Numbered from the stretch's first letter, positions 17,824 to 26,679 are shown. The stretch: DNA of 64,000 nucleotides from Streptomyces sp. DT2A-34 (GCF_030499515.1 NZ_JASTWJ010000001.1:5498001-5562000); one strand, 5' to 3'. The notes: a model not told the origin generated them from the sequence alone. Numbers and translations are program-made.

Positions 17824-18951
17824 GTGACCGTCACCACGACCTCCGCCTCCCGTGCGGCCCAGATCCTGTCCCGGCCGACCGCGATCAACGGCCTGACCGT
17901 CCCCAACCGCATCGCGATGGCACCGATGACGCGCATGTTCTCGCCGGGCGGCGTCCCCGGTGAAGATGTCGTGTCGTACTACGCCCGCCGCGCCGCCGCC
18001 GGTGTCGGGCTGATCGTCACCGAGGGTACGTACGTCGGCCACGAGTCCGCGGGGCAGAGCAGCCGGATCCCGCGGTTCCACGGCGAGGAGCAGCTCGCGG
18101 GCTGGGCGAAGGCCGCCGAGGCCGTGCACGCGGCGGGCGGCACGATCGTGCCGCAGCTGTGGCACATCGGCATGGTCCGCAAGCAGGGCCAGCCGCCCTA
18201 CGCGGACGCCCCCGCCGTCGGCCCCTCCGGCCTCCGCATCGGCGACACCGAGGTCACCGGCAAGGCGATGACCCAGAGCGACCTGGACGACGTCATCGGC
18301 GCGTTCGCCCAGGCCGCCGCGGACGCCGAGCGCATCGGATTCGACGGCGTGGAGATCCACGGCGCCCACGGCTACCTCGTCGACCAGTTCCTCTGGGCGG
18401 GCACCAACCGCCGCACGGACGCGTACGGCGGTGACCCGGTGGCCCGTACGAAGTTCGCCGCGGAGATCGTCGCCGCCGTACGTGAGAAGGTCTCCGCGAC
18501 CTTCCCCGTCATCTTCCGCTACTCCCAGTGGAAGCAGGAGGCCTACGACGCCCGGCTGGCCGAGACCCCGGAGGAGCTGGAGGCCATCCTCGCCCCGCTC
18601 GCCGCGGCCGGCGTCGACGCCTTCCACGCCTCCACCCGCCGCTACTGGATCCCGGAGTTCGACGGCTCCGACCTCAACCTGGCCGGCTGGACCAAGAAGC
18701 TCACCGGCAAGCCGGCCATCACCGTCGGCTCGGTCGGCCTCGACGGCGACTTCATCGGCGCCTTCACGGGGGAGGGTTCCACGGTCAAGGGCATCGACGA
18801 CCTCCTGGACCGCCTGGAGCGCGACGAGTTCGACATGGTGGCCGTCGGTCGCGCCCTGCTTCAGGACCCGGAGTGGGCGGCGAAGGTGCTGGACGGACGG
18901 TTCGGGGAGCTGGCGGCGTACGACGCGGAGTCGCTGAAGACCCTGAGCTGA
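17824..18951 (+). CDS. NADH:flavin oxidoreductase, old yellow enzyme family
   Basis: A 375-residue FMN barrel that should reduce activated C=C bonds of enones or related electrophiles. NRIAMAPMTRMFSPGG, the substrate-binding GFDGVEIHGAHGYLVDQFLWAGTNRRTDAYGG stretch (given here only as its key GAHGYL and NRRTD elements) and the phosphate-binding TVGSVGLDG and VAVGRALL segments define the family. The GTG start has AGGAG seven bases before it. It has no operon partner, so a general detoxification role is likely, inferred only. Confidence 0.88.
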   Translation: MTVTTTSASRAAQILSRPTAINGLTVPNRIAMAPMTRMFSPGGVPGEDVVSYYARRAAAGVGLIVTEGTYVGHESAGQSSRIPRFHGEEQLAGWAKAAEAVHAAGGTIVPQLWHIGMVRKQGQPPYADAPAVGPSGLRIGDTEVTGKAMTQSDLDDVIGAFAQAAADAERIGFDGVEIHGAHGYLVDQFLWAGTNRRTDAYGGDPVARTKFAAEIVAAVREKVSATFPVIFRYSQWKQEAYDARLAETPEELEAILAPLAAAGVDAFHASTRRYWIPEFDGSDLNLAGWTKKLTGKPAITVGSVGLDGDFIGAFTGEGSTVKGIDDLLDRLERDEFDMVAVGRALLQDPEWAAKVLDGRFGELAAYDAESLKTLS

Positions 18952-18979
18952 GCGGCAACTCCGGGCTAGTGTCCGAGAG

Positions 18980-19846
18980 ATGAGGATTCTTCATCTCTCG
19001 GACACGCACATCGAGCGCACCGACGCACCCGACAAGAACGGCGTCAACGCCACCGATTCCCTGCGCCTGATGCTCACCGAGCTGCGGCATCAACGGGATG
19101 TCGACGCGGTGGTCGTCACCGGCGACATCGCCGACGACGGGGCCGTGGAGGCGTATACGGCCGTACGCGAGCTGGTGGGCGACTTCGCGCGGCGGCTGGG
19201 GGCGCCGGTGTTCTACACGACCGGCAACCACGACGAGCGGGACGCCTTCGGGAAGGTGCTGGGGAGCGGGCACCCGGAACCGGAGCTGGTCCTGGACTCC
19301 GAGGCGTCGGAGCGGGCCGCGGTGAGCACGGTCGGCGGATGGCGCCTCGTGACGCTGGACTCGCTGGTGCCGGGGAAGGTCTACGGCGAGCTGAGCAGGC
19401 GTCAACTGGACTGGCTGCGCGGGGTGCTGGGTCAGAGCCAGTCGTCCGAGCGGGGGACCGTCCTCGCCTTCCACCACCCGCCGATCAGCCTCGCCGTCTC
19501 GGCGACCCAGCCGCACTTCGGGCTGCGGAACCCGGAGGAGCTGGCGGAGGCGATCCGGGGGAGTGACGTACGGGTCGTGCTGACCGGCCACTACCACCTC
19601 CAGCTCTTCGGGCTGCTGGAGTCGGTGCCGGTGTGGGTCACGCCGGGTGTGGTCAGCCGCGTCGACCTCACGGCCGCACCCGGGACGGAGCGCGCGGTGC
19701 GCGGCGCCTCGGCGTCGCTCGTGGAGCTGGGCGGGGCGACGGGGCCGATGTTCCACACCTTCCATGCGCGGGACCCCCGGGCGCACGAGACGGTGCACGA
19801 GATGGACGAGGAGCAGGTGCGGGCGTTCGTGGAGCGGGAGGCGTGA
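18980..19846 (+). CDS. Calcineurin-like metallophosphoesterase
   Basis: A 288-residue two-metal phosphoesterase of the cyclic-nucleotide phosphodiesterase-like (CpdA/GpdQ) type. Metal ligands are visible in order: LSDTH, VVTGDIADDG, TTGNHDE, FHHPP and LTGHYHLQ. It starts 28 bases after the preceding gene, but the substrate is unknown and co-transcription is not certain. No signal peptide, so it is cytosolic. Confidence 0.85.
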   Translation: MRILHLSDTHIERTDAPDKNGVNATDSLRLMLTELRHQRDVDAVVVTGDIADDGAVEAYTAVRELVGDFARRLGAPVFYTTGNHDERDAFGKVLGSGHPEPELVLDSEASERAAVSTVGGWRLVTLDSLVPGKVYGELSRRQLDWLRGVLGQSQSSERGTVLAFHHPPISLAVSATQPHFGLRNPEELAEAIRGSDVRVVLTGHYHLQLFGLLESVPVWVTPGVVSRVDLTAAPGTERAVRGASASLVELGGATGPMFHTFHARDPRAHETVHEMDEEQVRAFVEREA

Positions 19847-19901
19847 CGAGCCCTTCGTAGGCGCCTTCCGGGGCGGCGGCGCGTGACCAGGGTCGCTTGA
19901 G

Positions 19902-19921
19902 TAAGTCAATCAACTGACTTA
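19902..19921. promoter_or_regulatory. Operator-like palindrome before the MFS exporter gene
   Basis: TAAGTCA (19902-19908), six bases, TGACTTA (19915-19921): perfect 7-bp arms, AT-rich, about 60 bases before the exporter start. That geometry suits a TetR- or MarR-type repressor. No regulator gene is adjacent. Confidence 0.55.
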
Positions 19922-19979
19922 AGGTTGCCTTGGTCAATTACATATCCCTGTGTGCTCGTCCGCCGACGGAGGCCCTGCC

Positions 19980-21464
19980 ATGCCCCACACCCCTGCCCCT
20001 CCCGCCGAGGCCGGGGGCGGCGCCCCGCCGAGGTCGAACGCGGTGGTGGCGGTGCTGGCCTTCGCCGGGATCGTCGTCTCGCTGATGCAGACCCTGGTCA
20101 TCCCGATCGTCCCGGAGCTGCCCCGGCTGCTCGACGCCCCGGCGTCGGACACCGCCTGGGCCGTCACGGCGACCCTGCTCGCCGCCGCCGTGGCCACGCC
20201 GGTGATGGGGCGGCTCGGGGACATGTACGGCAAGCGGCGGATGCTGCTGGTCAGCGTCGTGCTGCTGGTCAGCGGCTCCGTGGTCTGTGCCCTGAGCGAG
20301 TCGCTGGTCCTGATGATCGCCGGGCGGGTGCTCCAGGGGCTGGCCTCCGGCGTGATCCCTCTCGGCATCAGCATCATGCGGGACGAGCTCCCCGCCGAGC
20401 GCCTCGGCTCCGCCACCGCCCTGATGAGCGCCTCCCTCGGCATCGGCGGCGCGCTCGGCCTGCCCGCCGCCGCGCTCATCGCGGACAACTTCGACTGGCA
20501 CGTCCTGTTCTGGACGTCGGCCGGTATGGGTGTCGTGGCGCTGGTGTGCGTGCTGCTGGTCGTGCCCGAGTCGAAGGTGCGCACGGGCGGACGGTTCGAC
20601 CTGGTCGGCGGCACAGGCATGGCGGCCGGCCTGGTCTGCCTGCTCCTGGCCGTCTCCAAGGGTGCCGACTGGGGCTGGGGCAGTGGTACGACGCTGGGGC
20701 TGTTCGCCGCGGCCGCAGTCATCCTGTCGGCGTGGGGCTGGTGGGAGCTGCGGGTGGAGCAGCCGCTGGTCGACCTGCGGACCACGGCCCGCCGTCAGGT
20801 GCTGGTCACCAACCTGGCCTCGATCGCGGTCGGCTTCGCCATGTTCGCGATGAGCCTGGTCATCCCGCAGATCCTCCAGCTCCCCGCGCAGACGGGCTAC
20901 GGCCTCGGCAAGTCGATGCTGGTCGCGGGCCTGTGCATGGCGCCGTCCGGCCTGGTGATGATGGCTACGGCGCCGGTGTCGGCCGCCGTCTCGCGGGCCA
21001 AGGGGCCCAAGGTCACGTTGATGGTGGGTGTGCTGATCGTCGCTGCCGGATACGGCCTCAACATCGTCCTGATGTCCGAGGTCTGGCACTTCATCCTCGT
21101 GGCCTGCGTCATCGGCGCCGGTGTCGGCTTCGGCTACGGCTCGATGCCCGCGCTGATCATGAGCGCCGTGCCTGCTTCGGAGACGGCCGCGGCGAACAGC
21201 CTCAACACGCTGATGCGCTCGCTCGGCACGTCCACCGCGAGTGCCGTCGCGGGCGTGATCCTTGCCCAGATGACGACGAACCTCGGTGGTTACGCCCTCC
21301 CGTCCGAGAACGCCTTCAGGGTGGTTCTGGCCGTGGGCGCCGGGGCGGCGCTGCTGGCGTTCGTGGTGGCGTCGTTCATCCCGAGGCAGCAGGGGGCTGC
21401 CGCCGCTGGGGAGCCGGTGACGGAGGGGGCGGTGGAACAGGTGGGGGCGACGGCGAAGTCGTAA
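19980..21464 (+). CDS. DHA2-type MFS drug exporter (14 membrane spans)
   Basis: A 494-residue proton-coupled exporter of the EmrB/QacA group. The loop 2-3 signature GRLGDMYGKRRMLLVS and motif C-like segments (LASGVIPLGISIM, LGIGGALGLPAAALIADNFDW) are present, and about 14 hydrophobic helices can be traced. The ATG at 19980 has GGAGG seven bases upstream; a start ten codons earlier is unlikely. A palindrome upstream suggests substrate-induced expression. The substrate is unknown. Confidence 0.88.
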   Translation: MPHTPAPPAEAGGGAPPRSNAVVAVLAFAGIVVSLMQTLVIPIVPELPRLLDAPASDTAWAVTATLLAAAVATPVMGRLGDMYGKRRMLLVSVVLLVSGSVVCALSESLVLMIAGRVLQGLASGVIPLGISIMRDELPAERLGSATALMSASLGIGGALGLPAAALIADNFDWHVLFWTSAGMGVVALVCVLLVVPESKVRTGGRFDLVGGTGMAAGLVCLLLAVSKGADWGWGSGTTLGLFAAAAVILSAWGWWELRVEQPLVDLRTTARRQVLVTNLASIAVGFAMFAMSLVIPQILQLPAQTGYGLGKSMLVAGLCMAPSGLVMMATAPVSAAVSRAKGPKVTLMVGVLIVAAGYGLNIVLMSEVWHFILVACVIGAGVGFGYGSMPALIMSAVPASETAAANSLNTLMRSLGTSTASAVAGVILAQMTTNLGGYALPSENAFRVVLAVGAGAALLAFVVASFIPRQQGAAAAGEPVTEGAVEQVGATAKS

Positions 21465-21478
21465 GGGCGGACTGGCTC

Positions 21479-22054
21479 CTACAGGTTGCCCAGCGGCTCG
21501 ATGTCGACCTTCACCGGTGTGCCCCACACGCGCAGGACCTCGTAGTCGGTGAACTCGTGCACGAGGCGGTAGGCCATGGCGGGGCGTGGGCCGCGGCGCT
21601 GGGCGGCGAGATACAGCTCGGCCTCGCGGCGGTCGCGGCGCGGGGTGCCGCACAGCTGCCACTCCTGGCCGTTCCACAGCTCCGGCAGCCAGCGCTGCTG
21701 GGGCTGGGGGCGGTCGCCGCGGACGCCGTAGCGGGAGGGAGCGGTGTGCTCGGGGGCGCGGGGGACGTCGGGGGCCGGGCCGTTGAACTCGGAGCGGCGG
21801 GCTGCTCGGCGGCGGGTCTCGCAGAGCAGGCAGAGGTCGGGGGCGGCGGTGTCGACCGGGCCGTTGGGGTGCTCCGGGCAGCGGGTGGTGGGGGCGGCGC
21901 CGGTGACGCTCTCGTCGAGGAGGTCGAGGGCGCGGCGGAGGTCGGCCTTGACCTCGTGGAGTTTGCCGTCCGGGGTGGTGGCGGTGAGGGACTCGCCGTG
22001 TTCGCCGAGGAGGCGGAGGGCTCGGCCGAGGGCGGTCAGCTGGGCGTGGTTCAT
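21479..22054 (-). CDS. Streptomyces DUF6233-like protein with two CxxC pairs
   Basis: A 191-residue protein without a recognised catalytic motif. After an N-terminal helical segment (LGRALRLLGEHGESL) it has a possible metal site with a Cys-Pro-Glu-His element and CLLCETRRR. The C-terminal half (WLPELWNGQEWQLCGTP, AELYLAAQRR, VWGTPVKVDIEPLG) is of a type seen in many Streptomyces hypothetical proteins. A related tail occurs in the remnant at 22177-22272. Function unknown. Confidence 0.6.
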   Translation of the reverse strand: MNHAQLTALGRALRLLGEHGESLTATTPDGKLHEVKADLRRALDLLDESVTGAAPTTRCPEHPNGPVDTAAPDLCLLCETRRRAARRSEFNGPAPDVPRAPEHTAPSRYGVRGDRPQPQQRWLPELWNGQEWQLCGTPRRDRREAELYLAAQRRGPRPAMAYRLVHEFTDYEVLRVWGTPVKVDIEPLGNL

Positions 22055-22176
22055 GGGTTGGCTCCGGGGATTTTCGGGGGCCTGGTCAGGTGGTGCGGTA
22101 GACCTTCAGCATGCACATGGAGGGTTGGCTGCCTCCAACTGGGCCATGTGGCTGCTCGCCCCGGTCCGGGTGGGTG

Positions 22177-22451
22177 TCAGTCTGCGTAGTCCTTGAGTTC
22201 CTCGGTATCCAAGGTGAAGCCGAGAGGCTCGGGGAGTTTCACCGGGGTTCCCCAGGGGTGGGAGACAATCGGGCGCACTGTCCGTACGGGAGCTGCTTGG
22301 CCAGCGTTTTTACGGAGATGTCGGCGCCGTCGGGGAGGCGGTCGATGTAGGCGGCGATGGCGGCTTCGCGGGGTGGGAGGGCGGCGAAGTCGTGGTTTGT
22401 GCGGGGGTGTTGGTCGGGTGCCGACCGTTTCCCGTAACCCGGATCGGCCAT
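22177..22451 (-). pseudogene. Fused remnant: HTH-like N-terminus joined out of frame to a DUF6233-like tail
   Basis: From the ATG at 22451 the frame reads MADPGYGKRS... then FAALPPREAAIAAYIDRLP and DISVKTLAKQLPYGQCA, a helix-turn-helix-like start. It then runs into nonsense and stops at 22239. In another frame the same strand continues TVRPIVSHPWGTPVKLPEPL and ends LDTEELKDYAD at 22177. That tail resembles the C-terminus of the gene at 21479-22054. Two partial genes therefore meet around 22272, most simply by a deletion. Neither half is complete. Confidence 0.6.
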
Positions 22452-22617
22452 CGGGTGCGGGGACGCGTGCGCGGACAGGAAGGCAGCACTAAAGCGAACC
22501 TCGCGATGTTGACGGCCAAGCGGTAGTCGACGAGGTCGCCCCCTCAACCATGACCGGATCCATCCAACTACTCACCCGCAAAGGCTCTACGCCAGCACAG
22601 AATTCGGTCGAAACTTT

Positions 22618-22794
22618 TCAGAGCTGGTTATTAGGGATGTTCAGGCCATTCGGTGACCTCTCACGTCCCACGCGATTGCAGGTGGTGGTCATCCGGCCGA
22701 GATCCACGGCAAGCGCTTGCACTGCCATTCGCTCACCGTCTGTCGCCTGGACAGGAAAGCGCAGGTCACCAGCGGCATTTTCAGGATGACGCAT
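22618..22794 (-). CDS. Possible 58-residue small protein
   Basis: An open frame from ATG reads MRHPENAAGDLRFPVQATD and ends near GLNIPNNQL. It overlaps a perfect palindrome (GCAAGCGCTTGC, 22709-22720). Third-codon GC is low for this organism, which argues either for foreign origin or against real coding. No family is recognised. Listed because it is the only sensible frame in 22452-22886. Confidence 0.25.
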   Translation of the reverse strand: MRHPENAAGDLRFPVQATDGERMAVQALAVDLGRMTTTCNRVGRERSPNGLNIPNNQL

Positions 22795-22895
22795 TGCCTT
22801 CCGCTGGCCGGATGGTGGGGTGTACCCCCGGGATGCCGCAGATCTAGCGTCAGGGCGCTTCCATTACTCGACCAACCGGAAGGGTTGTGGTCTTC

Positions 22896-23309
22896 ATGGC
22901 CATCACTGGGCTCATGGTCCTCGACGGCAGGGACGCCTTCGCCCCACGCGGCTGGACCAAGATCAACAAGGACTTGAACGCCGGCGCCGGAGGCGACTTC
23001 CTGTACTTCGCCTACGAGACCGACACCGTCCACTCGCCCATCACGAACGTCATGTTCGTCAGTAACCTCTCTGACGTTCCCGGAAACTACGACGCGATTC
23101 CCGTGGACCTCAACAAGGGGGCCGGCGGCGAGTACATCTACGCGGCCTACACGTACGACCCCGAGGAAGGGGCGCCGATCCACGCGCTCGACGTGCTCCT
23201 GACCACGGACCCGAGTGACGAGCCGCCCAAGCCGTGGCACCGGTTCGACAAGGACCTCAACGCCGGGGCCGGCGGGAAGTACGCATACCTGCTCTACCTG
23301 GCGATCTGA
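22896..23309 (+). CDS. Three-repeat MABP-like beta-prism protein
   Basis: A 137-residue protein built from three repeats of about 45 residues. Each has an initial strand (ITGLMVL, ITNVMFV, IHALDVL), an aromatic residue and then a near-identical block: INKDLNAGAGGDFLYFAY, IPVDLNKGAGGEYIYAAY and FDKDLNAGAGGKYAYLLY. The DLNxGAGGxxxY pattern is the hallmark of MABP (MVB12-associated beta-prism) domains, known from eukaryotic membrane-binding proteins and some bacterial proteins. No signal peptide or partner domain is present. The ATG was chosen over a GTG three codons upstream. Function here is unknown; lipid binding is inference. Confidence 0.7.
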   Translation: MAITGLMVLDGRDAFAPRGWTKINKDLNAGAGGDFLYFAYETDTVHSPITNVMFVSNLSDVPGNYDAIPVDLNKGAGGEYIYAAYTYDPEEGAPIHALDVLLTTDPSDEPPKPWHRFDKDLNAGAGGKYAYLLYLAI

Positions 23310-23389
23310 CCAGGGCCGCCTGAGCAGGGACCGGCCGTGCCCGAAAGCGCAGCCTGAGGGCACGGTAATTCTTCGTTCGGCAGTAGGCG

Positions 23390-24922
23390 TTACTTCAGCC
23401 TGCGGGTGGTGGCGCGGCCGCCTTCAAGGTGTGCCGCAGGCGTTCTCGGACTTCGTCGAGGCAGCGGCCCGCGGCTCGCTCTGACGCATACAGCGGCACA
23501 AAACAGCGAGGCGCCCGGCTGGGAACTCCGGCCGGGCGCCTCCACTGCTTCCCCTGGCGGGAGCTGGTCCACCGAGGCGATCGCCGTCTCGCGGGCGGCC
23601 GTCTCCGTGCCGTCGGCGAGTGTGGCGGTCACGCGGTAGTACGTGGTCGTGCCCTTGGGCACGGTGGTGTCCACGTACGACCAACCGGTGCTGTCACCGC
23701 GCGTCTGGACGTCAACTTTGTCGAAGACGTGGGTCGACCGGTTCCAGCGGTAGACGGTGAAGCCGGTCACCTTGCTGCCGTTGGCGCCCGTATCGCTGCC
23801 CAGCCACCAGCGGACCGAGCCGTACCCGTCGCCGTTGAGGTGGCCGAGCGGGTTGTCGCCCACGGCCGGGTCGGCGTCGACGGCGGGGCGCAGGTCGAGC
23901 TCGGTGACGTCCTGGAGGGAGGCGCCGGTCTCGGGGGTGAGCTGGTTGCCGTACTGGTCGACGGCGACGACGCTGTAGCGGACCTGCTCGCCATCGGCGA
24001 CCGCAAGGTCGAGGTAGTGGGTCTCCGCCAACTCCCGGGGCCCGAGGGTCCAGCCGTCGATGATCGGCTTGTAGACCCACTCGCCGTCGACGAGGGTGCC
24101 CCGGATGATGCGGTAGTGGTCGAGACCGGGGTCGTCACTGGCGTCCCAGCTCAGCGAGACGCCGTTCTCCCGGGCGGTGGCGGTCAGGCCCGTCACCGGG
24201 GGCGGCGGGGTGCTGTTCCCCGCGACGGCGACCGGCATCTCGACAGAGGGGGTGCCCCCGTTGCCCGCGTCGTCCACAGCTATGACCGTGTAGTAGTACG
24301 TGGCGCCCGGCGGCGGGGCCGCCTCCGTGAAGGACGTGCCCTGGATGCCCTTGGCGACCTCCACGACCGTGCGTCCGCTCTCCGTGCGCGGCTTGTTGCA
24401 GCGCAGGACCGTGTACCCGACGAAGTCCTCGCTGGTGGCCTCCGACTTGCCCCAGGTCAGCGTGACCCCGCGCTCGTCCTCGACCGCCGTCGCGTTGTGC
24501 GCGGTGTCCACGGGGCCCGTCTTGTCGCGCGTGTAGAACTCCGCCGTGCCGGAGGCAGCCGACTCGTTGCCGTGCGTGTCGACCGCCGTGACGACGTAGT
24601 AGTACGTGTCCCCGGTCTGCGGCAGCGGCTGCTCGAACCAGGTGCCGCTGAGCGGCGTGTCGCCGTTCTGCCGGTTCACCGCGGTGAGCGCGACCGGCCT
24701 GCCGGCGGTGGAGCGGTACACGTTGTACCCTGCGAGGTCCGCCTCGGTGTTCGCGTACCAGGAGAGGCCGACCTTCTCGGAGTAGTCGGGCTTCCAGGCG
24801 CCGTCGAGCCCCGTCGGCGCCGCGGGAGCGCTCTTGTCGACGGTGGTGACGGCCTTGTCCGCCGTACCCGCGGACTCGTTGCCCGCCTTGTCGTAGGCGC
24901 GGACCTCGTATATTCGGGCACG
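23390..24922 (-). pseudogene. 5'-truncated fibronectin type III repeat protein
   Basis: About 510 residues of open frame encode four fibronectin-III modules, each ending in a YYYxVxAVDxxGN-type strand (VVTAVDTHGNES, TVIAVDDAGNGG, SVVAVDQYGNQ, RVTATLADGTE). The frame begins mid-module right after an in-frame TAG (24923-24925) with no start codon or signal sequence, so the N-terminus, probably a secreted enzyme, is missing. At the other end it reads through a strong terminator hairpin (23508-23542) before stopping at 23390, so the original stop has probably been lost too. Confidence 0.75.
23508..23542 (-). terminator. Terminator of the fibronectin-III gene
   Basis: On the minus strand GAGGCGCCCGGC pairs with GCCGGGCGCCTC and is followed by GCTGTTTTGT. 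It lies about 120 bases upstream of the present stop codon. Confidence 0.75.
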
Positions 24923-25066
24923 CTAGACGACCATCACTGTGCGTGGCAAGCCGAACGCTCCAAGTCAACTCGCGGGGTGGGAGGGCGGGTTGGGGCCCTC
25001 CAGTCATTCCTTGCAAAGAGGGCTCGGGGCTGGACGCTTGAGCTTCGGGGCCGTCGAATCGGTGCG

Positions 25067-25612
25067 TCAGCCCATGCTCTTCGCGCCGTCCAGGGACTCG
25101 CGGATGATGTCGGCGTGGCCCGCGTGCTGGGCGGTCTCGGTGGCGATGTGCAGCAGCACCCTGCGGGCCGACCATCGAGCCTCGGGCTCGAACCACGGGG
25201 CCTTGGGCAGCGGGTGTGCGGCGTTCAGGTCGGGGAGGGACGCGACCAACTCGTCCGTCCGGCGGGCCACTTCCTCGTACTCGGCCAGCACGCCGGCCAG
25301 TGTCTCGCCGGGCAGCATCCGGAACTCGTCGGCGCGCTTCGCGAAGTCGGCCTCGGTCATGGCGGTGAAGTCGGGCATCGCCGACGGGCCGTCCAGGATG
25401 AAGTCCGCCCAGTGCCGCTCCACCGAGGTGACGTGTTTGATCAGGCCGCCCAGACACAGTTCGCTGACGGTCGTGCGCTGACCGGCCTGCTCGTCGGTGA
25501 GGTCGCGGGTGGTAAAGCGGAGGAAGTGGCGGTGCTTGGCCAGTGCTTCGAGGAGGTCGGCGCGCTCGTCGGTGACGGTGTCGGTGACGGTGTTGTGCTT
25601 GGTCTCAGTCAT
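25067..25612 (-). CDS. DinB/DUF664-family protein
   Basis: A 181-residue four-helix protein of the DinB-like superfamily, in which three histidines bind a metal and thiol-dependent enzymes are common. The expected histidines are visible in GGLIKHVTSVERHW and in HIATETAQHAGHADIIRESL, the latter the usual C-terminal signature. The ATG giving MTETKHNTV is preferred; an earlier start adds seven residues. The 24923-25066 stretch upstream of the stop holds no gene and marks the edge of the accessory patch. Confidence 0.8.
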   Translation of the reverse strand: MTETKHNTVTDTVTDERADLLEALAKHRHFLRFTTRDLTDEQAGQRTTVSELCLGGLIKHVTSVERHWADFILDGPSAMPDFTAMTEADFAKRADEFRMLPGETLAGVLAEYEEVARRTDELVASLPDLNAAHPLPKAPWFEPEARWSARRVLLHIATETAQHAGHADIIRESLDGAKSMG

Positions 25613-25697
25613 GAGGGTCACGCTAGGAGCCAATGAGGTCAGATCCTGTCCTCATTGACACGTGCAAGGTCTTCTTCGGCGGGAAGGTGTGACTACG

Positions 25698-26429
25698 GTG
25701 GCCCGTGTGACCGACCTCAGCTACTGGACGCTCCCACCCGACCGCATGGTGCGCGGCTCCATGGGCCACTGCAACATCACCGTCCTCCTCCCGCCGTTCG
25801 ACGTGGACGCCCGCGCACTTCCCGCCAACGACCCTTCCCGGGCCGCGGAGTTCGCCGCGTCGTTCGGAACCGTCGACGAGGTCCTGGAGGAGATCGGGCC
25901 CAGGTCCGTCCTCGAAGTGCCCTACCCGGACACGCGGGCCGGCCTGGACGTCGTCCAGGCCGCGGCATGGGGGCATGTCCTCGGCTTCAGCGACCCGGCG
26001 TTGGCCGACGACGGCAACGACACGCCTCTCCTCACGGAGGCCCGTACGCTGCGCGAGCGCTACCCGGACGCCCGCATCGTCGGCCGCGTCGACTTCTCCA
26101 CCGGGATGACCCACACCGAGGACCTCGTCTGGCTGCCCGACGGCGCCCTGTTCCACGCCACCGGCTGGTGCGGGGACGAGCCCTTCGAGGTGACCGGCGA
26201 CCCGGGCGCCATCGCCGCCGCCCTCGGTGTCAGCGCCGAGGCGTTGGAAGAGCTCGGCGTGCACGAGGAGGACCCGGCCGATGTCGCATGGGCCGACTTC
26301 GCCGCGCTGGCCCTGGGCGAGGCCGACCCATGGGGGTGGGGGCGGATTCAGACCACGGCCTTCCGCGCGCGGCACAGCGAGTTCGCCACGTCCAGGATGG
26401 AAGAGCTGTACTTCACCGGCCCCGCTTGA
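25698..26429 (+). CDS. Streptomyces conserved hypothetical protein (possibly DUF6333)
   Basis: A 243-residue cytosolic protein of even composition, with no signal peptide, membrane span or catalytic motif that I recognise. It opens with DLSYWTLPPDRMVRGSMG and contains TLRERYPDARIVGRVDFS. The overall look recalls the Streptomyces DUF6333 family, but this is from memory. The GTG start was chosen because GGAAGG lies ten bases upstream. Its 3' end overlaps the convergent DUF397 gene by 17 bases. Confidence 0.55.
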   Translation: MARVTDLSYWTLPPDRMVRGSMGHCNITVLLPPFDVDARALPANDPSRAAEFAASFGTVDEVLEEIGPRSVLEVPYPDTRAGLDVVQAAAWGHVLGFSDPALADDGNDTPLLTEARTLRERYPDARIVGRVDFSTGMTHTEDLVWLPDGALFHATGWCGDEPFEVTGDPGAIAAALGVSAEALEELGVHEEDPADVAWADFAALALGEADPWGWGRIQTTAFRARHSEFATSRMEELYFTGPA

Positions 26430-26679
26430 GGTCTTCGACGAAGGCCGACCACGCCGGGGCTTGGAACACGAGCTTCGGGCCGTGGGGGTTCTTGGAGTCG
26501 CGGACGGGGACGAGGGCGGGGTGGCCGTCGGCTACTTCGAGGCAGTCGTTGCCGCCACCGCCGCTGTACGTCGACTTGCGCCAGCGGGCGACTTCCAGGC
26601 AGTTGTCGCCGCCGCCACCGCTGTAGCTCGACTTGTACCAGGTGGCCGTGCTCAGGTCGTAGTCAGGGATGTTCCTCAT
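26413..26679 (-). CDS. DUF397 protein with duplicated N-terminal half
   Basis: An 88-residue protein of the DUF397 family. The usual motif W(R/Y)KS(S/T)YSGGGGxNCLEVA appears twice in a row (TWYKSSYSGGGGDNCLEVA and RWRKSTYSGGGGNDCLEVA). A single C-terminal half follows: VPVRDSKNPHGPKLVF and WSAFVEDLKRG. DUF397 proteins normally have only one such motif. It overlaps the end of the upstream HTH gene by 17 bases, so the two are translated together and probably act as a regulator with a small partner. Confidence 0.88.
   Translation of the reverse strand: MRNIPDYDLSTATWYKSSYSGGGGDNCLEVARWRKSTYSGGGGNDCLEVADGHPALVPVRDSKNPHGPKLVFQAPAWSAFVEDLKRGR

Noticed and set aside
19917..19940. Iron box (DmdR/IdeR-type) overlapping the exporter palindrome
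   Set aside because: TTAAGGTTGCCTTGGTC keeps only part of the 19-base consensus and the gene is a drug exporter, not iron-related.
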